In this document: piece after piece, positions 8,731 through 15,700 of the stretch
Layout of the letters: each line of letters starts with the position of its first letter
Numbering within the stretch: position 1 is the first letter of the stretch
NCBI GenBank assembly: GCA_030653405.1
Contig: JAURZO010000149.1
Span: 1 to 32,004 of the forward strand
Direction: 5' to 3'
Origin: Zwartia sp.
Lineage (GTDB): Bacteria; Pseudomonadota; Gammaproteobacteria; Burkholderiales; Burkholderiaceae_B
DNA length: 32,004 nt
Position numbers and translations under genes: made by a program
The notes under the pieces: generated by a model
What the model was told of the DNA's origin: nothing
The model's database searches: none
Seen by the model: only the letters and a program-made list of their open reading frames with translations

Positions 8731-9624
8731 TTAACCGTGTTGTTTGACGTAGCGGACGATGTCGGCGTGTGTGGCAAACCACACATCGGGCAGACTTCGC
8801 ATGTAGCGCGTGAGTTCTTCGAGAATCCAGATGCGTGAGCGATAGCCAATCACATGCGGATGCATCGTAAGCTGGAAAAGCCCACCTTCCTGATACGCCA
8901 CATCAAACTCCCGCTTGAAAATATCGAATACATCTGAGGGCGGCGTATAGGGTCTGAGTCCGGAAAAACGATTCATCCCGAAATAAACGGCATCATCGCG
9001 GATCCACTCGACAGGCAACTCGATCACACCTGTATTGACACCATCAAGAAGCAACTCATAACAATCTACGTCCGCCATCAATGAGGAGTCGTAAATCAAG
9101 CCCATATCTCGCGTCAGTGCCAGCGTGTTTGGACTGAAATCCCATGAGGGCGTGCGCATACCAACGGGCCTGAAGCCTGTTATTTTTTCAAGGACATCCG
9201 AACTGCGTAGCATCAGATCCTTTTCAGCCTCATAGGGCAGCACGGAGTTACGTTCGTGGATCCAGCCATGGATGCCAATTTCGTGTCCTTGTGCGGCGAG
9301 ATCACATTGCTCGTCTGGATATAACAACGCTGTCACGGCGGGAACATAGAAACTCGCTTTGACGTCATAGCGTTGAAGAATTTTCAGTATTCGCGGGACG
9401 CCTTGACGATTGCCGTACTGCCCCTGTGAAAGTTTGCCGATTGATTCGCCGCCTTCTCTTAGCTCATTGGTTTCATGATCTGAGTCAAAAGACAGCGCGA
9501 CCGCACAGCGCGCGCCGTTTGGCCAACTCGCTGGGCGAAGCGTTTTTCCTGCCCGAACACGATTAACGATGCCTCGCCAATGTGGTTCTGGCCACTGCCA
9601 GGGTTCTAATGGTTGTTGACTCAC
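8731..9624 (-). CDS. NodB-type polysaccharide deacetylase-like hydrolase
   Basis: This 297-residue protein is of the polysaccharide-deacetylase (NodB/PuuE) superfamily. The metal-binding signature is visible: Asp47/Asp49 in LSFDSDHE, and His119-x3-His123 in GIHGWIHE. MRTPSW (156-161) corresponds to the R-x-P motif. There is no signal peptide, so the target is likely an intracellular small molecule (amide, allantoin-like or N-acyl compound) rather than cell-wall glycan. The start is a GTG (9624) overlapping the TGA of the Bug gene (GTGA), with GGGAG upstream. The coding end is three bases from the GGT-like start. The pairing of a C-N hydrolase with a GGT-like amidohydrolase and a substrate-binding protein suggests a single catabolic route. 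Confidence 0.88.
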   Translation of the reverse strand: MSQQPLEPWQWPEPHWRGIVNRVRAGKTLRPASWPNGARCAVALSFDSDHETNELREGGESIGKLSQGQYGNRQGVPRILKILQRYDVKASFYVPAVTALLYPDEQCDLAAQGHEIGIHGWIHERNSVLPYEAEKDLMLRSSDVLEKITGFRPVGMRTPSWDFSPNTLALTRDMGLIYDSSLMADVDCYELLLDGVNTGVIELPVEWIRDDAVYFGMNRFSGLRPYTPPSDVFDIFKREFDVAYQEGGLFQLTMHPHVIGYRSRIWILEELTRYMRSLPDVWFATHADIVRYVKQHG

Positions 9625-10673
9625 TTTTTCGCTCCCGCGGCATTAACGTTACGTGCAATTTGCTCAGCGGAGGCCGCTTCTTTGACGACAAACTTCGCAA
9701 ATTCATCGGGCTTCATACCCACACCTTCTAGCCCAAGCGTGTCAAACTGTTTCATGACATCTGGATCCGCCAACGTTTTGCCGATTCCCTCGTAAACGCG
9801 CGCGACGACTGGAGCTGGGACGCCAGCAGGCATCCAAAGGCCAAACCAGTTGACAACGTTATAACCAGCTAGGCCTTGTTCCTGTAATGTTGGGACATCA
9901 GGCATTCCTTTCCAGCGCTTTGTTCCGGTAATCGCGAGGGCCCGCAATTTTCCGCTTTTGACATGCTGAAGTGCGATCTGTGTTCCAACGAAAAACATAT
10001 CGACACGCCCTGCCATCAGGTCATTAGTGGCTTCTGCAACACCCTTGTAAGGAACGGGCAAAATATCCGTCCCTGTAAGTGTTTTCATCACTTCAGCGGG
10101 TATATGACTTGCCGTGCCAAGCCCTGCATGGGCGTAGGTCAGCTTGCCAGGATCTTTCTTGGCAAGTGCGATGAGCTCCTTGAGATTTTTAGCGGGAAAG
10201 TCCGCGGGCACGACCAGTACTTGTCCAAAGTTTTGCGTCACCAAAGAAACATGCGTGAAGTCTTTGACAACGTCATATGTCACGTTGTCGTTAAAGGGCG
10301 GGATATTGGTGTGGGAAGCAGTCGTAAATAACCAGGTGTAACCATCAGCAGGTAGTTTGGAGACGTATGCGGTGCCAACCATTCCGCCCGCACCAAGACG
10401 ATTTTCAACAATAATTGTTTGTCCGAGTGCCGTTGATAATTTGGGTGCAAGCATTCGCATGATCAGGTCTGGTGGTCCTCCGGGTGGGGACGGTACGACG
10501 ACACGGATTGGTTTGGTGGGGTAGTTTGACGCTGCTGGGTTGGATGCAGACGTTTGAGCAATCACGGGTGCCGATATCGCAAGGCCTAAAGATAGGAGTG
10601 CCGTGCGAAACAAGTATTTAAATGACTTCGTGAATATTGGGCGAATGCTGGCAATATCATAAGAATTTTGCAT
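9621..10673 (-). CDS. Bug/TctC-family periplasmic solute-binding protein
   Basis: This is a Bug-family (TctC) extracytoplasmic receptor of 350 residues. The frame extends back to a TTG at 10691, but ATG 10673 has a GGAAGG ribosome site at correct spacing and is preferred. The N-terminus is long for a signal peptide (~40 residues) and ends with a hydrophobic segment and APVIAQ cleavage site. Family blocks are YPTKPIRVVVPSPPGGPPDLIMRMLAPKLS, NRLGAGGMVGTAYV and DVPTLQEQGL. Such proteins usually bind carboxylates or small amides, normally for TctAB permeases. No tctA or tctB gene is in this window, so it is an orphan receptor. It is the second gene of the Gfo/Idh-Bug-deacetylase-GGT operon. Confidence 0.92.
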   Translation of the reverse strand: MQNSYDIASIRPIFTKSFKYLFRTALLSLGLAISAPVIAQTSASNPAASNYPTKPIRVVVPSPPGGPPDLIMRMLAPKLSTALGQTIIVENRLGAGGMVGTAYVSKLPADGYTWLFTTASHTNIPPFNDNVTYDVVKDFTHVSLVTQNFGQVLVVPADFPAKNLKELIALAKKDPGKLTYAHAGLGTASHIPAEVMKTLTGTDILPVPYKGVAEATNDLMAGRVDMFFVGTQIALQHVKSGKLRALAITGTKRWKGMPDVPTLQEQGLAGYNVVNWFGLWMPAGVPAPVVARVYEGIGKTLADPDVMKQFDTLGLEGVGMKPDEFAKFVVKEAASAEQIARNVNAAGAKK

Positions 10674-10704
10674 GGAGAAAGCCTTCCACAAAGTTTAAGT
10701 CAGA

Positions 10705-11715
10705 TTAGGAAAGTTCAATCGTCGAATGTGTGGTGGACGATTTGATAATGGCCTCTAGTACCGCAGCGTTTCTAACTGCATCACCATCGGGCGTCACCAG
10801 CGGCTGCTTGGCTTTGATGCAGGCCGCGAAGTGTTCGAGTTCGGCTCGTTCAGTGCTGGTGACTGGAAAGCTTGTTTTGACAGGCTTTTGTTTGTTTGTC
10901 ACGTTGTTTCGATCAATCATGCAAACAGTGAGATCCCAAGTGTGCAAATGTTCGATGTCACCTACTTCGACCCAACCATTCGAGCCAAAGATCTGCATAC
11001 GCCAAGTTTCGGCAGTCGCAATCACGGTGCCTAGGTAACCCGTCGAACCTCCCTTAAAGTGCAGCAGCATCGACGTTGTGTCATCAGAGCCGAAATCTTG
11101 CGCGATACGATAGCTTTGAGCAGTGACTCGATCAATAGGCCCTGCGAGATACATCATTGCATCAATGACGTGTACACCTCGACCGGTCATCCCGCCGGCG
11201 GGTGATTCATCACCTTCGTGTCGCCAGTGACCCCGAGGAAAACGATATGCGCTAGGCCCACAGAAATTGCCTTCAATGTGAAGGAGCTTGCCAAGACGGC
11301 CATCTTCAAGCATGCGCTTTATTTCCTGCAGGGCAGGTTGGAAACGCCAGTTATAACCAACGCCCAATACGATGTTATGCGTGGCCGCCACGTCAGCAGC
11401 TCTCTTGGTACTTGCGTGATCGAGTCCGAGAGGTTTTTCACAAAACACATGCTTGCCTGCCTTGGCTGCGGCGACGATTTGATCTGTGTGCATGGAGTGT
11501 GGTGTGGCAAGCACGACAGCGTCGATGGAGGGATCGGCCAGCACGGCTTCGTAACTGTCGATCATTCTTATGTTGTGCTTTGAAGCGAACTCTTGGGCTT
11601 TCGCAGGTGTCCTTGTTGTACCAGCGACAAAGTGTATTTCATTGCTGAGGCCTTGAACGCTTTTAACTAGATTTTGTCCCCAGGTGCCCATGCCGATAAT
11701 AGCTGCATTGATCAT
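10705..11715 (-). CDS. Gfo/Idh/MocA-family NAD(P)-dependent oxidoreductase
   Basis: This 336-residue oxidoreductase has an N-terminal Rossmann domain (MINAAIIGMGTWGQNL, with GxGxxG at residues 8-13) and the signature EKPLG with its conserved Lys. It is followed by a GFO_IDH C-terminal beta domain (GYNWRFQPALQEI, later RGVHVIDAMMYLAGP). The frame is open upstream to 11802, but those 29 residues do not resemble the family. ATG 11715 has GGAG about ten bases upstream, so I chose it. Substrates in this family are sugars, inositol-like compounds or related hydroxy compounds. It is the first gene of the minus-strand operon, 31 bp ahead of the Bug gene, and is divergent from a second Bug gene. Confidence 0.92.
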   Translation of the reverse strand: MINAAIIGMGTWGQNLVKSVQGLSNEIHFVAGTTRTPAKAQEFASKHNIRMIDSYEAVLADPSIDAVVLATPHSMHTDQIVAAAKAGKHVFCEKPLGLDHASTKRAADVAATHNIVLGVGYNWRFQPALQEIKRMLEDGRLGKLLHIEGNFCGPSAYRFPRGHWRHEGDESPAGGMTGRGVHVIDAMMYLAGPIDRVTAQSYRIAQDFGSDDTTSMLLHFKGGSTGYLGTVIATAETWRMQIFGSNGWVEVGDIEHLHTWDLTVCMIDRNNVTNKQKPVKTSFPVTSTERAELEHFAACIKAKQPLVTPDGDAVRNAAVLEAIIKSSTTHSTIELS

Positions 11716-11906
11716 TCTTTTTTTGCTCCGATGGTGATAATGATGCACAGCGCAATGCGCTGTCGCGAAGCGCGTGACTCTAATCAGCGCGTATATCGCC
11801 AACTGATTATCAAAGAAAATCTGAAGGATGACAACAAAGATTAAATGTGTTTTGATCAGAGTAGTTTGTTGGTGTTCTAGACCATATTTAATTTTTGAGG
11901 ATCGTC
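11716..11906. promoter_or_regulatory. Divergent control region with palindromes (Gfo/Idh operon / Bug-hydrolase)
   Basis: A 191-bp gap between two oppositely transcribed catabolic units. It contains a perfect palindrome with arms ACAGCGCA (11747-11754) and TGCGCTGT (11756-11763) around one base. It also has an inverted repeat TAATCAG (11781-11787) / CTGATTA (11803-11809), with an embedded TGATTATCA palindrome at 11804-11812. No regulator gene is adjacent. The dyads are visible; operator function is inferred. Confidence 0.5.
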
Positions 11907-12881
11907 ATGCGCTATAGAAATCTGTTGGGTAAGGTGTTGCTTGCAGTCAGCATGGGTTTGTTTGGTTTTGCTGCAACTGCACAGAGCTGGCCGACTAAGC
12001 CAATTCGGTTGGTTATTCCTTTTGCGCCGGGTGGCGGCACCGATATCTTGGCTCGAGTACTCGCGCCCAGGCTATCAGAGCTGTTGGGTCAGCCGATTGT
12101 GGTGGATAACAAGCCAGGTGCATCAAGCATCATTGGCTCACAAATCGTGGCGCAGGCTCCTGCTGACGGGTATACCTTGCTCATGGTGGACTCATCTATT
12201 CTGGTGAATCCCGGCTTACGAGCCAACTTACCCTATGACACCTTAAAAGCATTTACGCCCATTAGCCATTTGGCTGTCGGCCCTGTCATTCTGGTCGTGA
12301 ATCCATCCGTACCCGCACAAAACTTGGCTGAGCTCGTGCAGTTGGCAAAAGCCAAACCCGGTGAACTGTTTTATGGTTCCGGTGGTAATGGGGCGTCGAC
12401 GCATTTAGCGGGCGAGCTCTTCAAAATGGCCGCTGGCATTAACATTGGCCATGCCCCCTTTAAGGGCACGGGAGAGGCGATGGCCGCCGTAATGGGTGGG
12501 CAGGTTCCAATGACCTTCACCGGGATTAGTTCAGCAAAGCAGCCAGTTGAAGCGGGTCGTCTCCGTGCGCTCGCGATGACGGGTGATCGTCGTCAGCCCT
12601 CCATGCCTGATGTCCCGACCTTCGCGGAGGCTGGACTGAAAGGGGTTGATGCCAGTAGTCACTGGGGTCTTTTGGGTCCCGCAGGTCTTCCCGCAAATAT
12701 CGTCAATCAATTGAGCGCCGCGGTGAATAAGGTACTGGCAGAACCTGCTATTCAAACTAGGGTGACCGGGCTTGGTTACGACACGAAAGGCGGTACCCCT
12801 GCTGATCATGTCAAGCTGATGGAAACAGAAATTGAAAAGTGGCGCAATGTGATTCAGACCGCTGGCATCAAAGTGAATTAA
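11907..12881 (+). CDS. Bug/TctC-family periplasmic solute-binding protein (second copy)
   Basis: This 324-residue Bug receptor starts at ATG 11907, with GAGG eight bases upstream; the frame extends to a TTG at 11895 but that would include the ribosome site. A signal peptide ends at AATAQ, followed by SWPTKPIRLVIPFAPGGGTD, a hallmark of the family. Further blocks are NKPGASSIIGS, DGYTLLMVDSS, and MPDVPTFAEAGL. It is divergent from the four-gene operon that holds the other Bug gene, and 13 bp ahead of an alpha/beta hydrolase gene. The two Bug proteins differ clearly in sequence, so they are not a recent duplication and may bind different ligands. Confidence 0.93.
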   Translation: MRYRNLLGKVLLAVSMGLFGFAATAQSWPTKPIRLVIPFAPGGGTDILARVLAPRLSELLGQPIVVDNKPGASSIIGSQIVAQAPADGYTLLMVDSSILVNPGLRANLPYDTLKAFTPISHLAVGPVILVVNPSVPAQNLAELVQLAKAKPGELFYGSGGNGASTHLAGELFKMAAGINIGHAPFKGTGEAMAAVMGGQVPMTFTGISSAKQPVEAGRLRALAMTGDRRQPSMPDVPTFAEAGLKGVDASSHWGLLGPAGLPANIVNQLSAAVNKVLAEPAIQTRVTGLGYDTKGGTPADHVKLMETEIEKWRNVIQTAGIKVN

Positions 12882-12894
12882 TCAAGGAAGATCC

Positions 12895-13692
12895 ATGCAA
12901 CACCACATTACACGGGATGGTTTGAAGCTCACATATTACGTGGACGATTTCACGAAGCCCTGGGTTGAACCGGAGACGGTTTTTTTATTGCATGCCGCAA
13001 TGGGCAACTCACAACGATGGTTCAGTTGGGTTCCGAAGTTGGCACAGCATTATCGCGTTGTGAGAATGGACTTGCGCGGGCACGGACAATCGACTATCCC
13101 GGGGGCCGAGCAAGATTTCTCGCTGCAGCATTTAGTGAACGACGCAATAGCGCTGATGGATCACCTTAAAATCGATCGGGCGCACATTGTTGGAAACTCG
13201 GCTGGCGGATACGTAGCACAACAACTCACACTGCAGCATCCTGCTCGTGTCAAGACGTTGGCTTTATATGGCGCGACTCCAGGGTTAAAACATAGTCATG
13301 CGCCAACGTGGATTCCGAAAATCAAAGAAATCGGATTAAAGAAGTTTTTGTCAGACACAATCCACGAGCGATTTGATGATAAGGCTGATCCTGAGCTTGT
13401 TTCGTGGTTTATCGAACAAGCCGGCTCTAATAATCCGGCTTTCATTGCCCGTTTTGTTTTGCATATGTGCACCCACGACTTTATGGAAGATTTGGTGGGA
13501 ATCAAGTGCCCCACGCTCATTGTTGCGGCGGGTAAAGAGTCGATCGGCCATGCAGACGCGTACGAGGAGATGCATAAGCGTATCAAGGGATCAGAGCTTA
13601 AGTACGTTGATACGGCCGGTCACAATATTTGTGACGGTTATGCTGAGCAATGTTCTGATTTACTCATGAGCTTTTTAAAACGCCACTCCTGA
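12895..13692 (+). CDS. Alpha/beta hydrolase (enol-lactonase/esterase-like)
   Basis: This 265-residue alpha/beta-fold hydrolase has no signal peptide. The nucleophile elbow is GNSAGG (Ser102), the oxyanion region is LLHAAMGNSQ, and the catalytic His is His243 in DTAGHNICDG. The acidic member is less clear: the usual Asp position after LIVAAGKES carries Glu or a nearby Asp. The overall style (MDLRGHGQS, HLVNDAIALMDHL) resembles 3-oxoadipate enol-lactonase-like enzymes, but no other pathway gene supports that substrate. AAGGAAG precedes ATG 12895. It follows the Bug gene by 13 bp, so it is probably co-transcribed and acts on the imported ligand or a derivative. Its last 18 bases overlap the end of the convergent hydrolase gene. 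Confidence 0.88.
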   Translation: MQHHITRDGLKLTYYVDDFTKPWVEPETVFLLHAAMGNSQRWFSWVPKLAQHYRVVRMDLRGHGQSTIPGAEQDFSLQHLVNDAIALMDHLKIDRAHIVGNSAGGYVAQQLTLQHPARVKTLALYGATPGLKHSHAPTWIPKIKEIGLKKFLSDTIHERFDDKADPELVSWFIEQAGSNNPAFIARFVLHMCTHDFMEDLVGIKCPTLIVAAGKESIGHADAYEEMHKRIKGSELKYVDTAGHNICDGYAEQCSDLLMSFLKRHS

Positions 13693-14514
13693 TGAAGTTT
13701 TGGCACTAAGCCAAGTCAGTAGTTGTGAAGTAAACAGCTCAGTCCTTGTGACGGGAAAGAAGTGGCCGCCGTGCTCAAAAATATGGATATCAGCATCCTT
13801 GAGCATGGCGGCTAACTCGTCTTGAAGAAATGACGGCACGATCAAGTCGTCTCGGGCACCGAGGACGAGCTTAGGAACGCTGATATTGTGCACTTCATTG
13901 CTGCGGTCAAAAGCAATCAACGCGTCCAGTCGTTCGGCGACAATACGCTGTGCTTCCGGGCTCACGGGTGCATTCTTTTTTGCATTTTCTAGCACGCCCC
14001 AATTATTGTTGAGCCAGTGTGCATCGTGCCCCATGAAAACAGAGGAGCAGGCATAGGCAACCGGGTTACTTAAGAGCATCTCGCGCCGCATAGTAAAGAG
14101 TTCCTGGCGGTGCCGGCTCGGCTTGCCCCAGGTCGCGCTTAATACGCAGGCACGCACGCGCTGTGGGGCACGTAATGCCATCGTTTGTGCAATACAGCCG
14201 CCCGTCGAATGACCTACGACGATGGCTGTATCAACACCACAGTGATCAAGTATTGCCAGGCAATCATCCGCCAACTGGTCGATTGTGCAGGGAGCTGTGC
14301 CGCGTGTACTTTTAGCGATACCACGCTGATCGAGCCTGATGACGCGGAAATGTTTTGCAAGTGCAGGGATACAGGGATTCCAGAAATTTGCTGTGCCACC
14401 CAAACCGCTGATGAGCAAAAGAACAGGCCCTGCGCCATCGGCGAGTACCCGAATCGCGGCGTCATCGGGGAGTGAAACAGTAAGGTCAAGGGAGGGGCTG
14501 ATTGGAGAGGACAT
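13675..14514 (-). CDS. Alpha/beta hydrolase
   Basis: This 279-residue alpha/beta hydrolase has a full triad: Ser103 in GHSTGG, Asp222 or Asp223 in GARDDLIVP, and His251 in HGGHFFP. LLLISGLGGTANFW provides the oxyanion-hole region and RLDQRGIAKS is a standard strand-loop. There is no signal peptide. The ribosome site at ATG 14514 is weak. It is convergent with, and overlaps by 18 bp, the preceding hydrolase gene, so mRNA 3' ends are antisense to each other. The two hydrolases share only superfamily motifs. The substrate is unknown; esters or lactones are likely. Confidence 0.88.
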   Translation of the reverse strand: MSSPISPSLDLTVSLPDDAAIRVLADGAGPVLLLISGLGGTANFWNPCIPALAKHFRVIRLDQRGIAKSTRGTAPCTIDQLADDCLAILDHCGVDTAIVVGHSTGGCIAQTMALRAPQRVRACVLSATWGKPSRHRQELFTMRREMLLSNPVAYACSSVFMGHDAHWLNNNWGVLENAKKNAPVSPEAQRIVAERLDALIAFDRSNEVHNISVPKLVLGARDDLIVPSFLQDELAAMLKDADIHIFEHGGHFFPVTRTELFTSQLLTWLSAKTSSGVAF

Positions 14515-14589
14515 TGGTGTGCGCCAAAAAAATCACATATGCTGCGTAGTATCGTGTAAACACTAGCAGTTGCCAACCGAGGATTTAAG

Positions 14590-14631
14590 ATGACACAGCA
14601 ATATGCATTGTTGCGGCGCAGCGATGAGTGA
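14590..14631 (+). CDS. Possible 13-codon leader peptide
   Basis: A short frame (MTQQYALLRRSDE, stop TGA) has a GAGG ribosome site seven bases before ATG 14590. Its stop region overlaps the preferred start of the next gene (ATGAGTGA at 14624-14631). The downstream start has no ribosome site of its own, so this frame may deliver ribosomes by coupling. It may also be chance. Confidence 0.35.
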   Translation: MTQQYALLRRSDE

Positions 14632-14962
14632 CGGCAATCAGATCATTATTCCGCCATCGTTCATCTCGCTGTTCGTAGAGCCCGGTCGCATTAAACCCAG
14701 CGCCACGCGAGAGCACATCTATGAACGTTACGATTTGTGTGAAGACTTAGCGAATTTGCTGACGGAGCAGGCCACCAACAAGCTGTGGGAACTTGGCATT
14801 ACCGAAGCTGATGTGCTGGAGAGGATTCACCAGGGGCTCGGGGATGTGGATATCGGAATTTCCGCGGCTGAAGCCCAGTGGGTGATTTACAGGCTTGCCG
14901 AGATCCTTGGCTGGCAGGATGCGTATCCGTCCAGCCAAGGAGAGTCTCGTGAAAGGTTTTAA
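14624..14962 (+). CDS. Conserved hypothetical protein, short helical
   Basis: This is a 112-residue protein if started at ATG 14624 (MSDGNQIIIPPSF). The frame also offers ATG 14603, adding seven residues (MHCCGAA) that look unlike a conserved N-terminus. Visible features are IPPSFISLFVEPGRIKPSA, an acidic helix YDLCEDLANLLTEQA, a second helix LGITEADVLERIHQGL and a final helix AEAQWVIYRLAEILGW. From memory, similar Burkholderiales proteins carry the label 'ATPase with chaperone activity', but I see no Walker or AAA motif, so that label is not supported. It is probably soluble and cytoplasmic. The stop overlaps the convergent ppa stop by four bases. The function is unknown. Confidence 0.75.
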   Translation: MSDGNQIIIPPSFISLFVEPGRIKPSATREHIYERYDLCEDLANLLTEQATNKLWELGITEADVLERIHQGLGDVDIGISAAEAQWVIYRLAEILGWQDAYPSSQGESRERF

Positions 14963-15498
14963 GCTTTGTTTTCTTCTTGATAACGCTTGATGCCCTTCAG
15001 GATTTCCTGATGTGCTTCGGCTACGCCACCCCAGCCCTGGACTTTGACCCACTTGCCACTTTCGAGATCTTTATAGTGCTCAAAGAAATGCTGAATGGCG
15101 TTTAGCCGCATCGGATGGACGTCTGAGGCTTGTTTCCAGTGGCTGTAAATCGGGAGGATTTTGTCTTCGGGGACGGCCAATAGTTTGGCGTCTTCGCCGC
15201 CTTCGTCTTCCATGTTCAGCAAGCCCAGAGCGCGGCAACGCACCACGACGCCAGGGATGACGGGAAAGGGAGTAATCACTAACACGTCGACCGGGTCGCC
15301 GTCGCCCGCAATGGTCTTAGGGATATAGCCGTAGTTGCAGGGATAGTGCATCGACGTACCCATGAAGCGATCGACAAATAGTTCCCCAGAGTCCTTGTCC
15401 ACCTCGTATTTGATCGGGTCAGCATTCATTGAGATTTCAATGATTACGTTAAAAGACTCGGGAATATTTTTACCCGGGCTGACTTTGTCGAGACTCAT
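14959..15498 (-). CDS. ppa: Soluble family I inorganic pyrophosphatase
   Basis: This 179-residue enzyme hydrolyses pyrophosphate to two phosphates in the cytoplasm. The family I signature is present as Asp66-Gly-Asp68-Pro-Val-Asp71 (GDGDPVDVLV). The surrounding core is complete: FNVIIEISMNADPIKYEVDK, HYPCNYGYIP and the C-terminal WKQASDVHPMRLNAIQHFFEHYKDLE. The frame runs on upstream to 15684, but those 62 residues are not family-like. ATG 15498 has GGAG nine bases upstream and gives the usual bacterial length. It is divergent from the membrane pyrophosphatase gene hppA, placing both pyrophosphate-consuming enzymes around one 202-bp control region. Confidence 0.96.
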   Translation of the reverse strand: MSLDKVSPGKNIPESFNVIIEISMNADPIKYEVDKDSGELFVDRFMGTSMHYPCNYGYIPKTIAGDGDPVDVLVITPFPVIPGVVVRCRALGLLNMEDEGGEDAKLLAVPEDKILPIYSHWKQASDVHPMRLNAIQHFFEHYKDLESGKWVKVQGWGGVAEAHQEILKGIKRYQEENKA

Positions 15499-15700
15499 TA
15501 TGACTCCATATGAACAAGGTTGATTAGTAGATACCCTGATGTTAACAAAAATAGACAAAATCGTTCCTATCAGGCCTTTTCTGATGGATACTAGTCTTGC
15601 ATTATGACTATCTGCTTCATGACTACCTGGTTCGCGAGCGAGCCTTGGCGGGCGCTCGATATCAACAATAAAGAGACAAACCAACAGAGGAGTTCATTCG
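15499..15700. promoter_or_regulatory. Divergent ppa/hppA control region with hppA leader hairpin
   Basis: A 202-bp region between ppa and hppA. In the hppA leader an inverted repeat CGAGCG (15635-15640) / CGCTCG (15653-15658) can extend inward through GCC/GGC to a tight loop, ending 42 bases before ATG 15701. Upstream lies ATCAG-N7-CTGAT near 15569-15585. On the minus strand TTGTCT followed by an AT-rich spacer and TATCTA is a weak ppa promoter candidate. Confidence 0.4.

Noticed and set aside
8011..8849. Plus-strand open frames of up to 138 codons opposite the GGT-like and deacetylase genes
   Set aside because: Both host genes have clear catalytic motifs; the opposite frames are cysteine- and arginine-rich composition artefacts.
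11716..11802. 29-residue N-terminal extension of the Gfo/Idh protein
   Set aside because: It precedes the Rossmann strand expected at the N-terminus, and ATG 11715 has a good ribosome site.
15499..15684. 62-residue N-terminal extension of ppa
   Set aside because: It is not family-like and would cover most of the ppa/hppA control region; ATG 15498 has GGAG at correct spacing.
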